Below are positions 42,808 through 50,676 of a stretch of 64,000 nt of DNA, one piece after another. The stretch is taken from the NCBI GenBank assembly GCA_965146665.1, contig CBCTHE010000001.1, forward strand, positions 1 to 64,000, written 5' to 3'. The translations under genes were made by a program, and so were the position numbers. A model generated the notes under the pieces. The model worked only from the letters and a program-made list of their open reading frames with translations, had not been told where the DNA came from and searched no databases. This stretch comes from Ructibacterium sp965146665 (lineage in GTDB: Bacteria > Bacillota > Clostridia > Monoglobales > Monoglobaceae). The first letter of the stretch is position 1; the number at the start of each line of letters is the position of its first letter.

Positions 42808-45441
42808 CTATTTTGTGTCATACCAGCTTTTTCCCGTATTCATGTCCACAACCAGCGGCACATCCAGACGGCAGGCATGCTCCATCTCTTCCTTCAGCAG
42901 TTTTTTCACCTGCTCTAACTCATTCGGACAGGTCTCGACAATCAATTCATCGTGGACCTGCAGAATCAATCTGGATTTCAGCTTTTCCTCTTTCAGCCGC
43001 CGGTAAACCTGAACCATCGCCACCTTGATAATATCGGCCGCGCTCCCCTGAATGGGCGCGTTCATAGCCACCCGCTCCCCAAACGCCTGGGTGTTCCGGT
43101 TGGAGGCCTTGAGCTCAGGCATATTTCTGCGCCGGCCCATCATGGTGGCTGCATACCCGTTCTCCCGCGCTTGCTCCACGGTATTTTTCATATACGCGTC
43201 TACCTTGGGATAGTGATGCAGATACCCCTTGATATAGGTATCCGCCTCCTTCATTGGAATCTTCAGATCCTGCGCCAGAGAAAAGGCTCCGATTCCATAG
43301 ACAATCCCAAAATTTACAGCCTTGGCACGGAACCGCATGACCGGTGTAACCTCATCCATCGGCACTCCAAACACTTGGGAAGCGGTCTGGGTGTGAATAT
43401 CCAGATGCTGAACAAACGCCTCCTTCATGGTCTCATCTCCGGAAATGTGCGCCAGAACCCGCAGTTCAATCTGCGAATAGTCCGCGTCCACCAGACAGGC
43501 GTCCCCCTCTGCCACAAACATCCGGCGAATCTCCCGGCCCAGCTCGGTTCTGACCGGTATATTCTGAAGGTTGGGCTCCGTACTGCTGATTCGCCCCGTA
43601 GCCGTAACAGTCTGATTAAAATTGGAATGAATGCGGCCTGTTTTGGGATCGATCATAGGTAAGAGCCCCTCCACATAGGTAGACTGGAGCTTGGAGAGCT
43701 GACGGTATTCCAGAATATTGGCCACAATGGGATGCTTATCCAAAAGACGGTTGAGAACATCCACATTGGTGGAATAACCGTTCTTGTTTTTCTTTCCGCC
43801 GGGCAGCTCCAGCTTATGGAATAATATATCCCCCAGCTGTTTGGGCGAGTTGATATTAAACTCTTCGCCGGCCTGCTGATAAATCTCACCGGTCAGGGCG
43901 GCAATGCGCTCCGCCAGCATATCCCCGAAACCGCGCAGGGCTTCCTTATCCACATAAACACCGATTTTCTGCATGCTTGCCAGCACCTCAGTCAGGGGAA
44001 GCTCCACGTCATAGTACAGGCCGTGCTGGCCATCCTGTTCGATCTTTTCGGCAAAAAATTCATAGAGACGGCATATGGCCGCCGCGCGGTCGGCCATCTT
44101 CTGGCTCCGGTCCGTATCCTCTCCGCCCAGGTTCATGGAGATCTGCCCGTCCGCCTCAGTCCGTGAAGCCGTCTCAGCCAGCTCTTCGCCCAGATAGGTA
44201 ATACAGAGAGTCTCCATGTCATAGCTGGTCCGGGTGGGCTCAGCCAAATAGGCGGCGATCATGATATCAAACCCAATCCCCTCAAAGGCAACCCCCTTTG
44301 CGTCCAGCCTTAAAATCTCCTCTTTCAGGTTATATCCGCATTTCTGAACGTCGGAATTCTCAAACACCTTTTTCAGTCCTGCGGCCGTGATGCCGGACAG
44401 ACCATAAACCTTCTCGCCGTCTACAGTAAAATAAAGGGCATCCTGACCGTTTTCCTGGTCCAGAACATAATGAATCATGCCCTCCTGCGGCAAAATTTCA
44501 GCGAGCTCCGCCTCCGAAACCCGCTTCAGGGTTCCATGAATGACCGGAACGGTCTCCGTGGGTCCGTCAACGGGCAGTTCCAGCTTCTGCAGAAAGGATT
44601 TGAAATTCAGACGGGTGAACAAGGCTCCCAGCTCTTTTGCGTTGGGTTCCTGCATTCGGACTGCCTCAAAATCAAACTCCATTGGAACATGCCGGTCAAT
44701 GGTTGCCAGCGTCTTGCTGAGAAATGCGCTCTCCTGATCCGCGGCGAGCTTTTTGCGCACGGAATCCGTGACCTCCAGCCCCTCCAGCTTCTCATAAATA
44801 TTTTCTATACTCTGGTATTTTTGAATCAAAGAAAAGGCGGTCTTTTCTCCAACGCCCTTTACCCCAGGGATATTATCGGAAGGGTCGCCCATCAGTCCTT
44901 TCACGTCGATGAATTCCTGCGGCGTAACCCCATACTTTTCCTGAACCTCCCGGGCCCCATAGTCGGTAGTAGTGGTCTGTCCCATTCTGGAGACCACCAG
45001 CTTGACCATGGTCTGGTCGGATGCCAGCTGTAAATCATCCTTGTCACCGGTCAGAATCCGGCAGTTGATTCCCTTTTCTTCACAAAGCAAAGAGACGGTA
45101 CCGATCAGATCGTCCGCCTCGTATCCCTCTTTTTCAATACAGGCACAGTTCATCGCTCCCAAAACTTCCTTGATAACAGGAAGCTGCACCAGAAAGTCAT
45201 CCGGTGCAGGCTTGCGCTGTGCCTTATAAAGTTCATACATCTTATGTCGAAAGGTTTTGGCCTTTACATCAAAGGCCACACACAGATAATCCGGCTTTTC
45301 CTCGTCCAGATATTTGAAGAGGATATTCAGAAAACCATACACCGCATTGGTGGGGGTTCCGTCCGGTGCGTTCAAAGGCCTGATGCCGTAATAAGCCCGG
45401 TTCAGTATACTGTTTCCATCAATAATCAGTAATTTTTCCAT
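42808..45441 (-). CDS. polA: DNA polymerase I without a functional proofreading site
   Basis: An 877-residue repair and Okazaki-fragment polymerase. The 5'-3' exonuclease domain spans about 1-290 (LLIIDGNSILNRAYYG; EGYEADDLIGT; GLMGDPSDNIPGVKGVGEKTA). A 3'-5' exonuclease-fold domain spans about 300-470, and the polymerase domain about 480-877 has motif A DADYSQIELRVLAHISGD, motif B RAKAVNFGIVYGIG and motif C QVHDELIVE. In the middle domain the D-x-E pair is replaced (YVLDQENGQ), the second Asp position reads NLKEE and the last is lost, so proofreading should be absent, as in Bacillus and Thermus enzymes. It follows the anti-sigma gene with a 3-bp gap and is the last gene of that operon. Confidence 0.97.
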   Translation of the reverse strand: MEKLLIIDGNSILNRAYYGIRPLNAPDGTPTNAVYGFLNILFKYLDEEKPDYLCVAFDVKAKTFRHKMYELYKAQRKPAPDDFLVQLPVIKEVLGAMNCACIEKEGYEADDLIGTVSLLCEEKGINCRILTGDKDDLQLASDQTMVKLVVSRMGQTTTTDYGAREVQEKYGVTPQEFIDVKGLMGDPSDNIPGVKGVGEKTAFSLIQKYQSIENIYEKLEGLEVTDSVRKKLAADQESAFLSKTLATIDRHVPMEFDFEAVRMQEPNAKELGALFTRLNFKSFLQKLELPVDGPTETVPVIHGTLKRVSEAELAEILPQEGMIHYVLDQENGQDALYFTVDGEKVYGLSGITAAGLKKVFENSDVQKCGYNLKEEILRLDAKGVAFEGIGFDIMIAAYLAEPTRTSYDMETLCITYLGEELAETASRTEADGQISMNLGGEDTDRSQKMADRAAAICRLYEFFAEKIEQDGQHGLYYDVELPLTEVLASMQKIGVYVDKEALRGFGDMLAERIAALTGEIYQQAGEEFNINSPKQLGDILFHKLELPGGKKNKNGYSTNVDVLNRLLDKHPIVANILEYRQLSKLQSTYVEGLLPMIDPKTGRIHSNFNQTVTATGRISSTEPNLQNIPVRTELGREIRRMFVAEGDACLVDADYSQIELRVLAHISGDETMKEAFVQHLDIHTQTASQVFGVPMDEVTPVMRFRAKAVNFGIVYGIGAFSLAQDLKIPMKEADTYIKGYLHHYPKVDAYMKNTVEQARENGYAATMMGRRRNMPELKASNRNTQAFGERVAMNAPIQGSAADIIKVAMVQVYRRLKEEKLKSRLILQVHDELIVETCPNELEQVKKLLKEEMEHACRLDVPLVVDMNTGKSWYDTK

Positions 45442-45444
45442 TCA

Positions 45445-46815
45445 TCAATCCCCATATCCTGTCACAATAACAATGACCTCTTTTTCATCCCCATCCTGAT
45501 TCATCGATGCGGGAAGAATTCCTTTTTCAAGTGTATATGTGGAGAAACGGTCCCATTCCTCGTCAGAAATCCGCAGAACCACCGCATCCTCACGGCTGTC
45601 CGCCGCAATCTCCTTGGGATTGACATCCTCCAGCCGCTTCGCCTTCCAGTCAAGGCCGGCAGCGCTCTGATACGCGTTTAGATAATCCTCCGGATCGTCA
45701 ACGCGAATGAGATATGTCTTTTCCGCAAAGGTCCGCATTGCTTCCGGCATTGGATCGGAAAGTATGGAATTGACCCCTTGATTGACCGGGGCGCTGGAAC
45801 TTCCGCCGCCTGCACCGCCGCTGAGACTGCTGTCCGGGGTACCGCCGGATGCTTTCACCGCGCGGTCATCCATGGGACTGTCCGCCGACTCGTCCATCTG
45901 ATATACAGCCGCGCCGTCTGCGCCGCTGTCCTGGACAGATTCATTTTCCACAACAGGTGCGGCCGCAGGAGCTTCCACCAAATTTGCTTCCTCTGCCGGC
46001 GGTGCAACCGGAGCGTCCTCTACCACCTGAGCCGCGGTCGGTTTGCTCGTAGGCTTTGGCGTCGAAGACGCCTTGCTTGTGGATTTATTGGTCGCTTTAT
46101 TGGTTGGCTTCACAGTGGAGGAAGGCTTTGACGAACTCTTGGCCGCCGCGCTTGCGGCCGGCTTACTGCTCGATTTTGCAGATGCAGTTGCCCGGGCCGC
46201 GGCACTGGACTTTGGCTTAGCCGTAGCTGTGCCAGAAGGCTTTTTGGTAGCCTTCGGCTTTGCGGTCTGCCCCAGGGATTCCTCTGTCTGATAATCAGCG
46301 GTCAGGACATCATCAGCCGCCATCCACCGATGGTAAAGGCCCGTTGAAAAAACTCCGACCGAAAGCGCTACACAGACCATGGCGGGTGCCATAATCTTCC
46401 AGCCGCCCAGATGGCCGAACCGCTCCATTTTATCACGAAACGTTCCATTTCCAAAGCCCAGAAAAGCTTCTTTCCACACTTCGGGCTCCATCCACCGGGC
46501 GAACTTATCCTTTAAGCTTCTGTTTTGCTCCGCCTTCATTTCCTCGGCGGCAACATTCAGCTTAAGGTGCAGTGCATCCTGAAAAGTATCCGGCATCTGC
46601 GGCTCAGGGTCCTCGGCAAGGACAAGCAGCATCTCCCTGATTTCCTCATATTCCGTTTCACAGGAGGGACAGCTGCGCAAATGGCTTTCCATCCATTCGC
46701 TCTGCGCCGGATCTGTCACGTCAGATACATAGTCAAAAAGCAGCTCTCTGCATTTTTCGCAGTCCGTCTTCTCTTTCGGCCGTATCTTATCCAACGAATC
46801 CTTAAAATGACGCAT
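45445..46815 (-). CDS. Membrane anti-sigma factor with zinc-finger (zf-HC2) domain
   Basis: A 456-residue protein. The cytoplasmic N-terminus has the anti-sigma zinc motif (DCEKCRELL ... ESHLRSCPSC, residues ~18-55). A single membrane helix lies at about 130-152 (IMAPAMVCVALSVGVFSTGLY). Outside, a long Ala/Lys/Ser/Thr/Pro spacer (about 180-270) and an acidic stretch lead to a folded C-terminal region (TYLIRVDDPEDYLNAYQ ... LRISDEEWDRF) with no family I recognise. It should bind the ECF sigma factor encoded 97 bp upstream and release it on an envelope signal. The ATG at 46815 has AAGGAGGGG in good position; an earlier in-frame ATG does not. Confidence 0.85.
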   Translation of the reverse strand: MRHFKDSLDKIRPKEKTDCEKCRELLFDYVSDVTDPAQSEWMESHLRSCPSCETEYEEIREMLLVLAEDPEPQMPDTFQDALHLKLNVAAEEMKAEQNRSLKDKFARWMEPEVWKEAFLGFGNGTFRDKMERFGHLGGWKIMAPAMVCVALSVGVFSTGLYHRWMAADDVLTADYQTEESLGQTAKPKATKKPSGTATAKPKSSAAARATASAKSSSKPAASAAAKSSSKPSSTVKPTNKATNKSTSKASSTPKPTSKPTAAQVVEDAPVAPPAEEANLVEAPAAAPVVENESVQDSGADGAAVYQMDESADSPMDDRAVKASGGTPDSSLSGGAGGGSSSAPVNQGVNSILSDPMPEAMRTFAEKTYLIRVDDPEDYLNAYQSAAGLDWKAKRLEDVNPKEIAADSREDAVVLRISDEEWDRFSTYTLEKGILPASMNQDGDEKEVIVIVTGYGD

Positions 46816-46912
46816 TGTTATCCCCTCCTTTCTGTTATCATTCCTCATCATGCTTCACAATATCCTGTTCTTTTTATTTTATCACAACTACAACTTGTTG
46901 TAGCTCTCTATT

Positions 46913-47506
46913 TTATTTGACGAAGTATTCGGAAAATAGTTCCCTATCCTGTGATAAAATTTTCTTTAATTGTGCGCGCGCCCTGCTGATCCTGGATTTT
47001 ACCGTTCCATCAGAACAATTTAGCATCTTCGCTATTTCTTCATAAGAAAATCCCTGAATATCACGAAGAACAATTACCTTTTTATGATCGTCTCCCAGCC
47101 TGGAAATCGCGGCATTGACAGCATTCTGAACCGCCTTGCGTTCCGCGGTCTGCTCCGGGGTTGGGGCTTCATCCATAATATCGGCGGAAATAGACCCCTC
47201 GTCCGTATCAATTTCCTGATCCAGGGAATAGGTTGGATGCCGGCGAATCCGTTTCAGTTCATCCAGGCAGGTATTGGTGGCCACCCGGTAGATCCAGGTC
47301 GAAAACTTGGAATCGCCTTTGAATTTATTGAGATTTTTAAAAATCTTGACCAAGACTTCCTGCGCCATGTCAGCAGCGTCGTCGGGATTCCCTGCGACAC
47401 GGTACGCTATGGAGAAAATGCGTTTCTGATGCTCGGCGATCAGCTGCTCGAACGCGGCAACGTCGCCGGACTGAGCCTGCTGTATCAGCGTCTTCTCTTC
47501 TTCCAT
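46913..47506 (-). CDS. ECF RNA polymerase sigma factor (SigW-like)
   Basis: A 197-residue extracytoplasmic-function sigma factor. Region 2 is clear at about 20-90 (FEQLIAEHQKRIFSIAYRVAG, DMAQEVLVKIFKNLNKF, FSTWIYRVATNTCLDELKR). Region 4 with its HTH is at about 130-185 (LGDDHKKVIVLRDIQGFSYEEIAKMLNCSDGTVKSRISRARAQL). AGGAGG lies eight bases before the ATG at 47506; a GTG three codons earlier overlaps the SD. It heads the operon with its anti-sigma factor and polA. A TATAAT (about 47574-47569 on the minus strand) with TTGACA 22 bp upstream is poorly spaced for sigma-A, so the promoter may be autoregulated or another class. Confidence 0.95.
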   Translation of the reverse strand: MEEEKTLIQQAQSGDVAAFEQLIAEHQKRIFSIAYRVAGNPDDAADMAQEVLVKIFKNLNKFKGDSKFSTWIYRVATNTCLDELKRIRRHPTYSLDQEIDTDEGSISADIMDEAPTPEQTAERKAVQNAVNAAISRLGDDHKKVIVLRDIQGFSYEEIAKMLNCSDGTVKSRISRARAQLKKILSQDRELFSEYFVK

Positions 47507-47785
47507 CTTCCCCACCTCCTCATTTTCAGCGGTTTTTCTTGGACAGACTGCTGCCTGATCATATTATACAATATCATATTTCTCACTTCTTGTCAAATAA
47601 ATCCGGCAGGAAAATATAAATTTACTGCCGGAAAGCCTGTCCTGCTCTGGGATATAGGGATTTTGAAAATCTTTCCTAATTCTGATGCTGAAGGCAGGAG
47701 ACAGAAAAAATCCCAAATTATATCGGAAAACACCTTCGTTTTTGTTAATTTTATGTAAACTTTGTAGTAAAAAGGCCCGAAACCC
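47507..47785. other. Divergent intergenic region between the sigma operon and the LRR-stalk gene
   Basis: About 280 AT-rich bp upstream of both units. It includes TATAAT- and TTGACA-like boxes for the minus strand at non-standard spacing (22 bp), but no gene that I can support. Confidence 0.5.
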
Positions 47786-47814
47786 TTGCTTTTCTTTCTC
47801 ATTTATGCTACAAT
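47786..47814 (+). promoter_or_regulatory. Promoter of the LRR-stalk protein gene
   Basis: TTGCTT (47786-47791), a 17-bp spacer and TACAAT (47809-47814) predict transcription from about 47821 and a leader of ~164 nt. Confidence 0.7.
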
Positions 47815-47828
47815 AACTCCCAATGCAA

Positions 47829-47979
47829 TCCTGCCGGCAGTGCAATTTTGCATATACCTCATGCAGGAATGTTCCATGTGCAAAAGCATGGTTGGATAAA
47901 AGGAACACTATTTTCTTTTTATCGGGACGCAGCCCGAAAACCGGGCAATGCCCCTCATAACAAAATAGTATTTGAGGTG
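47829..47979 (+). promoter_or_regulatory. Structured 5' leader RNA with three consecutive stem modules
   Basis: Three adjacent stems enclose the leader. TCCTGC/GCAGGA (47829-47834 and 47863-47868) has an inner TGCAA/TTGCA. TGTTCC/GGAACA (47870-47875 and 47902-47907) has an inner CATG/CATG. ACTATTTT/AAAATAGT (47907-47914 and 47962-47969) encloses TCGGG/CCCGA and GGGC/GCCC. The SD TGAGGTG (47973-47979) follows. ACCTCA (47856-47861) and CCTCA (47953-47957) could pair with the SD. No known riboswitch consensus that I tried fits. Confidence 0.5.
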
Positions 47980-47984
47980 AAAAA

Positions 47985-48935
47985 ATGAAAAAATCAAGAA
48001 CACTTTTTTTGGCCGTGGCCGTGTTTATGCTCGCGCTGACCTGCGGGGCTTATGTATCCGCAGAAGAAAATGTCTATAAAGAGGACATCTTTACCTATAC
48101 GGTGTCAGGCGGCCAGGCGACCATCACCAATGTGGACGATGTCAGGGAAACCGTCGTAATTCCGGAACAGCTGGACGGCAAGAAAGTTGTCGCCCTTGCC
48201 GCCGGCGCCTGCGGAGGAAGCAAGACCATCCGCGAGATCACGCTGGCGGACACCATCACCACCATTGGCAGTATGTGCTTTGCCTACAGCACAAGCATAA
48301 CCGCCGTGACACTGCCGGCACAGCTGAAAACCATCGAAGACCGCGCGTTTTACCAGTGTGAAAACCTCTGGACCATTCACATCCCCGCCGGAGCTGAGAC
48401 CATCGGGGAAAACGCCTTTGCTCTCTGCTCCAATCTGACTGCCGCCGCCCTTCCTTCCAGTGTCAGTTCGATTGGCGCCGGCGCCTTTCAAGCCTCCGGC
48501 GGCTTCCGGATCTACGCAAAGCCGGGCACAACCGGCGCTGCCTACGCATGGGATAACGGAATCACCTTTGAAGAACTGATCACCGTCAATGTCAATGGGA
48601 ATGATGTGGTCTTTGACCAGCCCTGTATCACCGACACACAGTACTACCGGACCATGGTGCCTATGCGCGCCGTTTTAGAAGCCCTGGGTGCGGAGGTTAC
48701 ATGGGATGACACCATGAACACAGCGGGCATCAACATTGGTCCAAACCGTCTGCTGATCCGGCCAGGCGAACCCTTCATGATGGTCAACGGACAGGCCAGC
48801 TACCTGACCTGTCCGGCTATTGAATTCAACAACCGCATTCTGCTTCCAATCCGTGACGTGGTTGAAGCTGTGGGCGGCAAGGTCGGCTGGGATGAGGAAC
48901 AGAAACTGGTCACCGTCACCTGTCAGGCGGCGTGA
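47985..48935 (+). CDS. Secreted leucine-rich-repeat (BspA-type) protein with stalk domain
   Basis: A 316-residue exported protein. A signal peptide (LFLAVAVFMLALTCGAYVSA) is followed by about six BspA-type LRR_5 repeats (about 40-175; KTIREITLADTITTIGSMCF, TAVTLPAQLKTIEDRAFYQC, WTIHIPAGAETIGENAFALC). A copper-amine-oxidase-N/stalk domain occupies about 190-316 (MVPMRAVLEALGAEVTWDD ... RILLPIRDVVEAVGGKVGWDEEQKLVTV). Such proteins are surface adhesins or wall-associated binders; no enzyme motif is seen. TGAGGTG precedes the ATG after a long structured leader, which suggests RNA-level control. The stop codon directly abuts the stop codon of convergent cwlD. Confidence 0.85.
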   Translation: MKKSRTLFLAVAVFMLALTCGAYVSAEENVYKEDIFTYTVSGGQATITNVDDVRETVVIPEQLDGKKVVALAAGACGGSKTIREITLADTITTIGSMCFAYSTSITAVTLPAQLKTIEDRAFYQCENLWTIHIPAGAETIGENAFALCSNLTAAALPSSVSSIGAGAFQASGGFRIYAKPGTTGAAYAWDNGITFEELITVNVNGNDVVFDQPCITDTQYYRTMVPMRAVLEALGAEVTWDDTMNTAGINIGPNRLLIRPGEPFMMVNGQASYLTCPAIEFNNRILLPIRDVVEAVGGKVGWDEEQKLVTVTCQAA

Positions 48936-49658
48936 TCACTGGTTAAAATACCGGGTGATCCCCATATAGACCGCCCAGGCCAGCTTCTGCCGGTACCCTT
49001 CCTGCTGCAGAAGCTCTGCCTCCTGAGGATTGGACAGAAAACCGCACTCAACAATAACAGACGGTATAGCCGTATTCTTTAAAATGAATACGCCGCCGTC
49101 TATTTTTTTTGCCACTCGTTCGTTTCCGTCCTGAAGTACATCCTTCAAAGACTGTTGGATTTCCTCGCCCAACCGCTTCCCCCCCTCGGGCTCGGGACTG
49201 TAAAACACTTGGGCTCCCTTGTATTGTGCTTGTGGAAACTTATTCATATGAATACTGACAAAAATGTCCGCACCGGACGTATCGGCCAGCTTTTTCCGTT
49301 CCGACAGATCCGACTGCTTGGCCGAAGTACCGCTCCGGCTGGGATCCGCCGTTGACACATCCTCATCCCTTGTCAGGACCGCCACACCGCCGCCCTGCTC
49401 AATGTATTCCTTGAGCCGAAGCGCCACATCCAAATTGATGTCCTTTTCCTGTACGCCGTTGTCGCTTGCCCCGGCGTCAAACCCACCGTGCCCGGCATCA
49501 ATGACCACCACTTTATTGGCCGCAGGAACGGAAAACGCTGCCCTTGCAATTTCCTGCCTCTCATGCAAGGCACCGCAGATCACCATCACGGTCACCGCGC
49601 ATACCAGCAAACATCCCAATAATACCGTCTTTTTTTTCACCACAAAAAACAAAATCAT
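48936..49658 (-). CDS. cwlD: N-acetylmuramoyl-L-alanine amidase CwlD
   Basis: A 240-residue membrane-anchored amidase_3 enzyme that cleaves the stem peptide from muramic acid. In spore-formers CwlD does this to make muramic-delta-lactam in the spore cortex. An N-terminal membrane/signal helix (VLLGCLLVCAVTVMVICGA) precedes the zinc-enzyme core: VIDAGHGGFDAGA (His ligand), EKDINLDVALRLK (Glu ligand), FVSIHMNKF (His ligand) and VIVECGFLSNPQEA (catalytic Glu). Length and the AGHGGFDAGASD form are CwlD-like. The start is unsure: ATG 49658 is next to GGGGTG with little spacing. Its 3' end touches the stop codon of the LRR-stalk gene. It supports a sporulating host. Confidence 0.85.
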   Translation of the reverse strand: MILFFVVKKKTVLLGCLLVCAVTVMVICGALHERQEIARAAFSVPAANKVVVIDAGHGGFDAGASDNGVQEKDINLDVALRLKEYIEQGGGVAVLTRDEDVSTADPSRSGTSAKQSDLSERKKLADTSGADIFVSIHMNKFPQAQYKGAQVFYSPEPEGGKRLGEEIQQSLKDVLQDGNERVAKKIDGGVFILKNTAIPSVIVECGFLSNPQEAELLQQEGYRQKLAWAVYMGITRYFNQ

Positions 49659-49707
49659 CACCCCGTTTAGACTATGAGGTGATGATCATAATTATGCCGC
49701 TTTCCGC

Positions 49708-50301
49708 CTATTTGTTCCAGGGACTCTTTTGATTCTGCTGTTGTTTTTTCTTGCTGAACATCAGCTTGCCTATCAGATTGTCCAGCATCCTGAACCGGGT
49801 CAGACCAACAAAATATCCGGCCACAAACACCACAGGCTGAACCAGAATCGCCAGCGCATAGGTAAATGGGTTGCTGTTGCCCAAGAACGCCTCCATTGGA
49901 AAATACCAGATTTTGTAGATCAAATCCGTTGTCCCCTGAAGCCGGCTGCCCGTCAGGAAGAAATCGTATTCCCCATTGATGAAAGGAACATTGAGATGCC
50001 AGATATCCGGAAACACAAACCGAAACACCAGCAGAAGAACCGGCAGGACCGCGCCGATGGCCGCAGCCTTGAACGGAAACACTCTGTCCGGATAATATCC
50101 TGGTATCTTTCTGCTGTCAAGCCGGCCGCAGTTCCAGCCAATCGAATACATGGCAATCACATAGAACAAAGTGGTCACAACACTGAACCAGACCGGAGCT
50201 CCCTCTACCATCTTCCACAGAGGCACAATCAGGAACAGGGAGACAAATACAAAAAGCAGATGATACAAATAGAGTTTTAATACGGCTTTGAATAATTTCA
50301 C
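49708..50301 (-). CDS. Uncharacterised membrane protein with four to five transmembrane helices
   Basis: A 197-residue integral membrane protein. Predicted helices include LYHLLFVFVSLFLIVPLW, VWFSVVTTLFYVIAMYSIG, AAIGAVLPVLLLVFRFVF and TYALAILVQPVVFVAGYFVG, with a Lys/Gln-rich cytoplasmic tail. No family is recognised. The start is GTG at 50301, six bases after GAGGAGG. It lies just downstream of the tRNA-Gly terminator, and I see no separate promoter, so it may depend on read-through from the tRNA promoter or on a weak site. A gap of 49 bp separates its stop from the cwlD start, so the two could be cotranscribed. Confidence 0.7.
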   Translation of the reverse strand: MKLFKAVLKLYLYHLLFVFVSLFLIVPLWKMVEGAPVWFSVVTTLFYVIAMYSIGWNCGRLDSRKIPGYYPDRVFPFKAAAIGAVLPVLLLVFRFVFPDIWHLNVPFINGEYDFFLTGSRLQGTTDLIYKIWYFPMEAFLGNSNPFTYALAILVQPVVFVAGYFVGLTRFRMLDNLIGKLMFSKKKQQQNQKSPWNK

Positions 50302-50343
50302 AGATATCCTCCTCTATCTCGCAGCGTATTTTTCAATAATAAA

Positions 50344-50373
50344 GAAAGACAGCCCACTTCTGCGGACTGTCTT
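50344..50373 (-). terminator. Terminator after tRNA-Gly
   Basis: On the minus strand AAGACAGTCC pairs with GGGCTGTCTT (one G-U) around GCAGAAGT and is followed by T-rich sequence, starting right after the encoded CCA. Confidence 0.7.
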
Positions 50374-50374
50374 A

Positions 50375-50449
50375 TGGAGCGGAAGACGAGATTCGAACTC
50401 GCGACGTTCACCTTGGCAAGGTGACGCTCTACCACTGAGCCACTCCCGC
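50375..50449 (-). tRNA. tRNA-Gly (anticodon GCC)
   Basis: On the minus strand the 7-bp acceptor GCGGGAG pairs with CTTCCGC (one G-U). The D-arm GCTCAGTGGTAGAGC, the anticodon loop CTTGCCAAG with GCC, and the T-arm GAGTTCGAATCTC are all intact. Discriminator base U and an encoded CCA follow. It has its own consensus promoter and a terminator. Confidence 0.97.
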
Positions 50450-50460
50450 GTAACACTTGT

Positions 50461-50489
50461 ATGATACCATAGAATTAGTTACTTGTCAA
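50461..50489 (-). promoter_or_regulatory. Promoter of tRNA-Gly
   Basis: TTGACA (50484-50489) and TATCAT (50461-50466) on the minus strand have a 17-bp spacer and end about 12 bp before the mature 5' end. Confidence 0.8.
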
Positions 50490-50533
50490 TACTTTTCGTG
50501 AATTTTTCGAAAAAATTTTATGATCTCTATTGC

Positions 50534-50562
50534 GGCAAAGCCTTTCTGTGAAAGGTTTTGCC
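50534..50562. repeat. Strong hairpin without T-tract upstream of the tRNA
   Basis: GGCAAAGCCTTTC and GAAAGGTTTTGCC pair (one G-U) around TGT. It lies between the CD1247-type gene's terminator and the tRNA promoter. No T run follows on either strand, so its role is unclear. Confidence 0.45.
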
Positions 50563-50625
50563 AGCTTTGGGCGGGTCTTCGGGTTTTGCTGTTCCCGCAC
50601 TTTCACAGATCTGCAAAACAGGGTC

Positions 50626-50660
50626 TGAAAAAACGGGTCCGGGCCATACGCCCGAACCCA
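50626..50660 (-). terminator. Terminator of the efp/zinc-ribbon unit
   Basis: GGGTTCGGGC-GTAT-GGCCCGGACCC on the minus strand (one G-U) is followed by TTTTTT. Confidence 0.8.
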
Positions 50661-50676
50661 TCGTATCTTTCAGCCA

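Noticed and set aside
46043..46291. Plus-strand open frame within the anti-sigma gene
   Set aside because: It mirrors the low-complexity Ala/Lys/Ser/Thr stalk in another frame and has no independent support.
47907..47969. Possible c-di-GMP-I riboswitch (GGGACGCAGCC resembles GACGCAAAGCC)
   Set aside because: The GGGCAAACC strand, the GNRA loop and the second conserved helix are missing, so only an unassigned structured leader is claimed.
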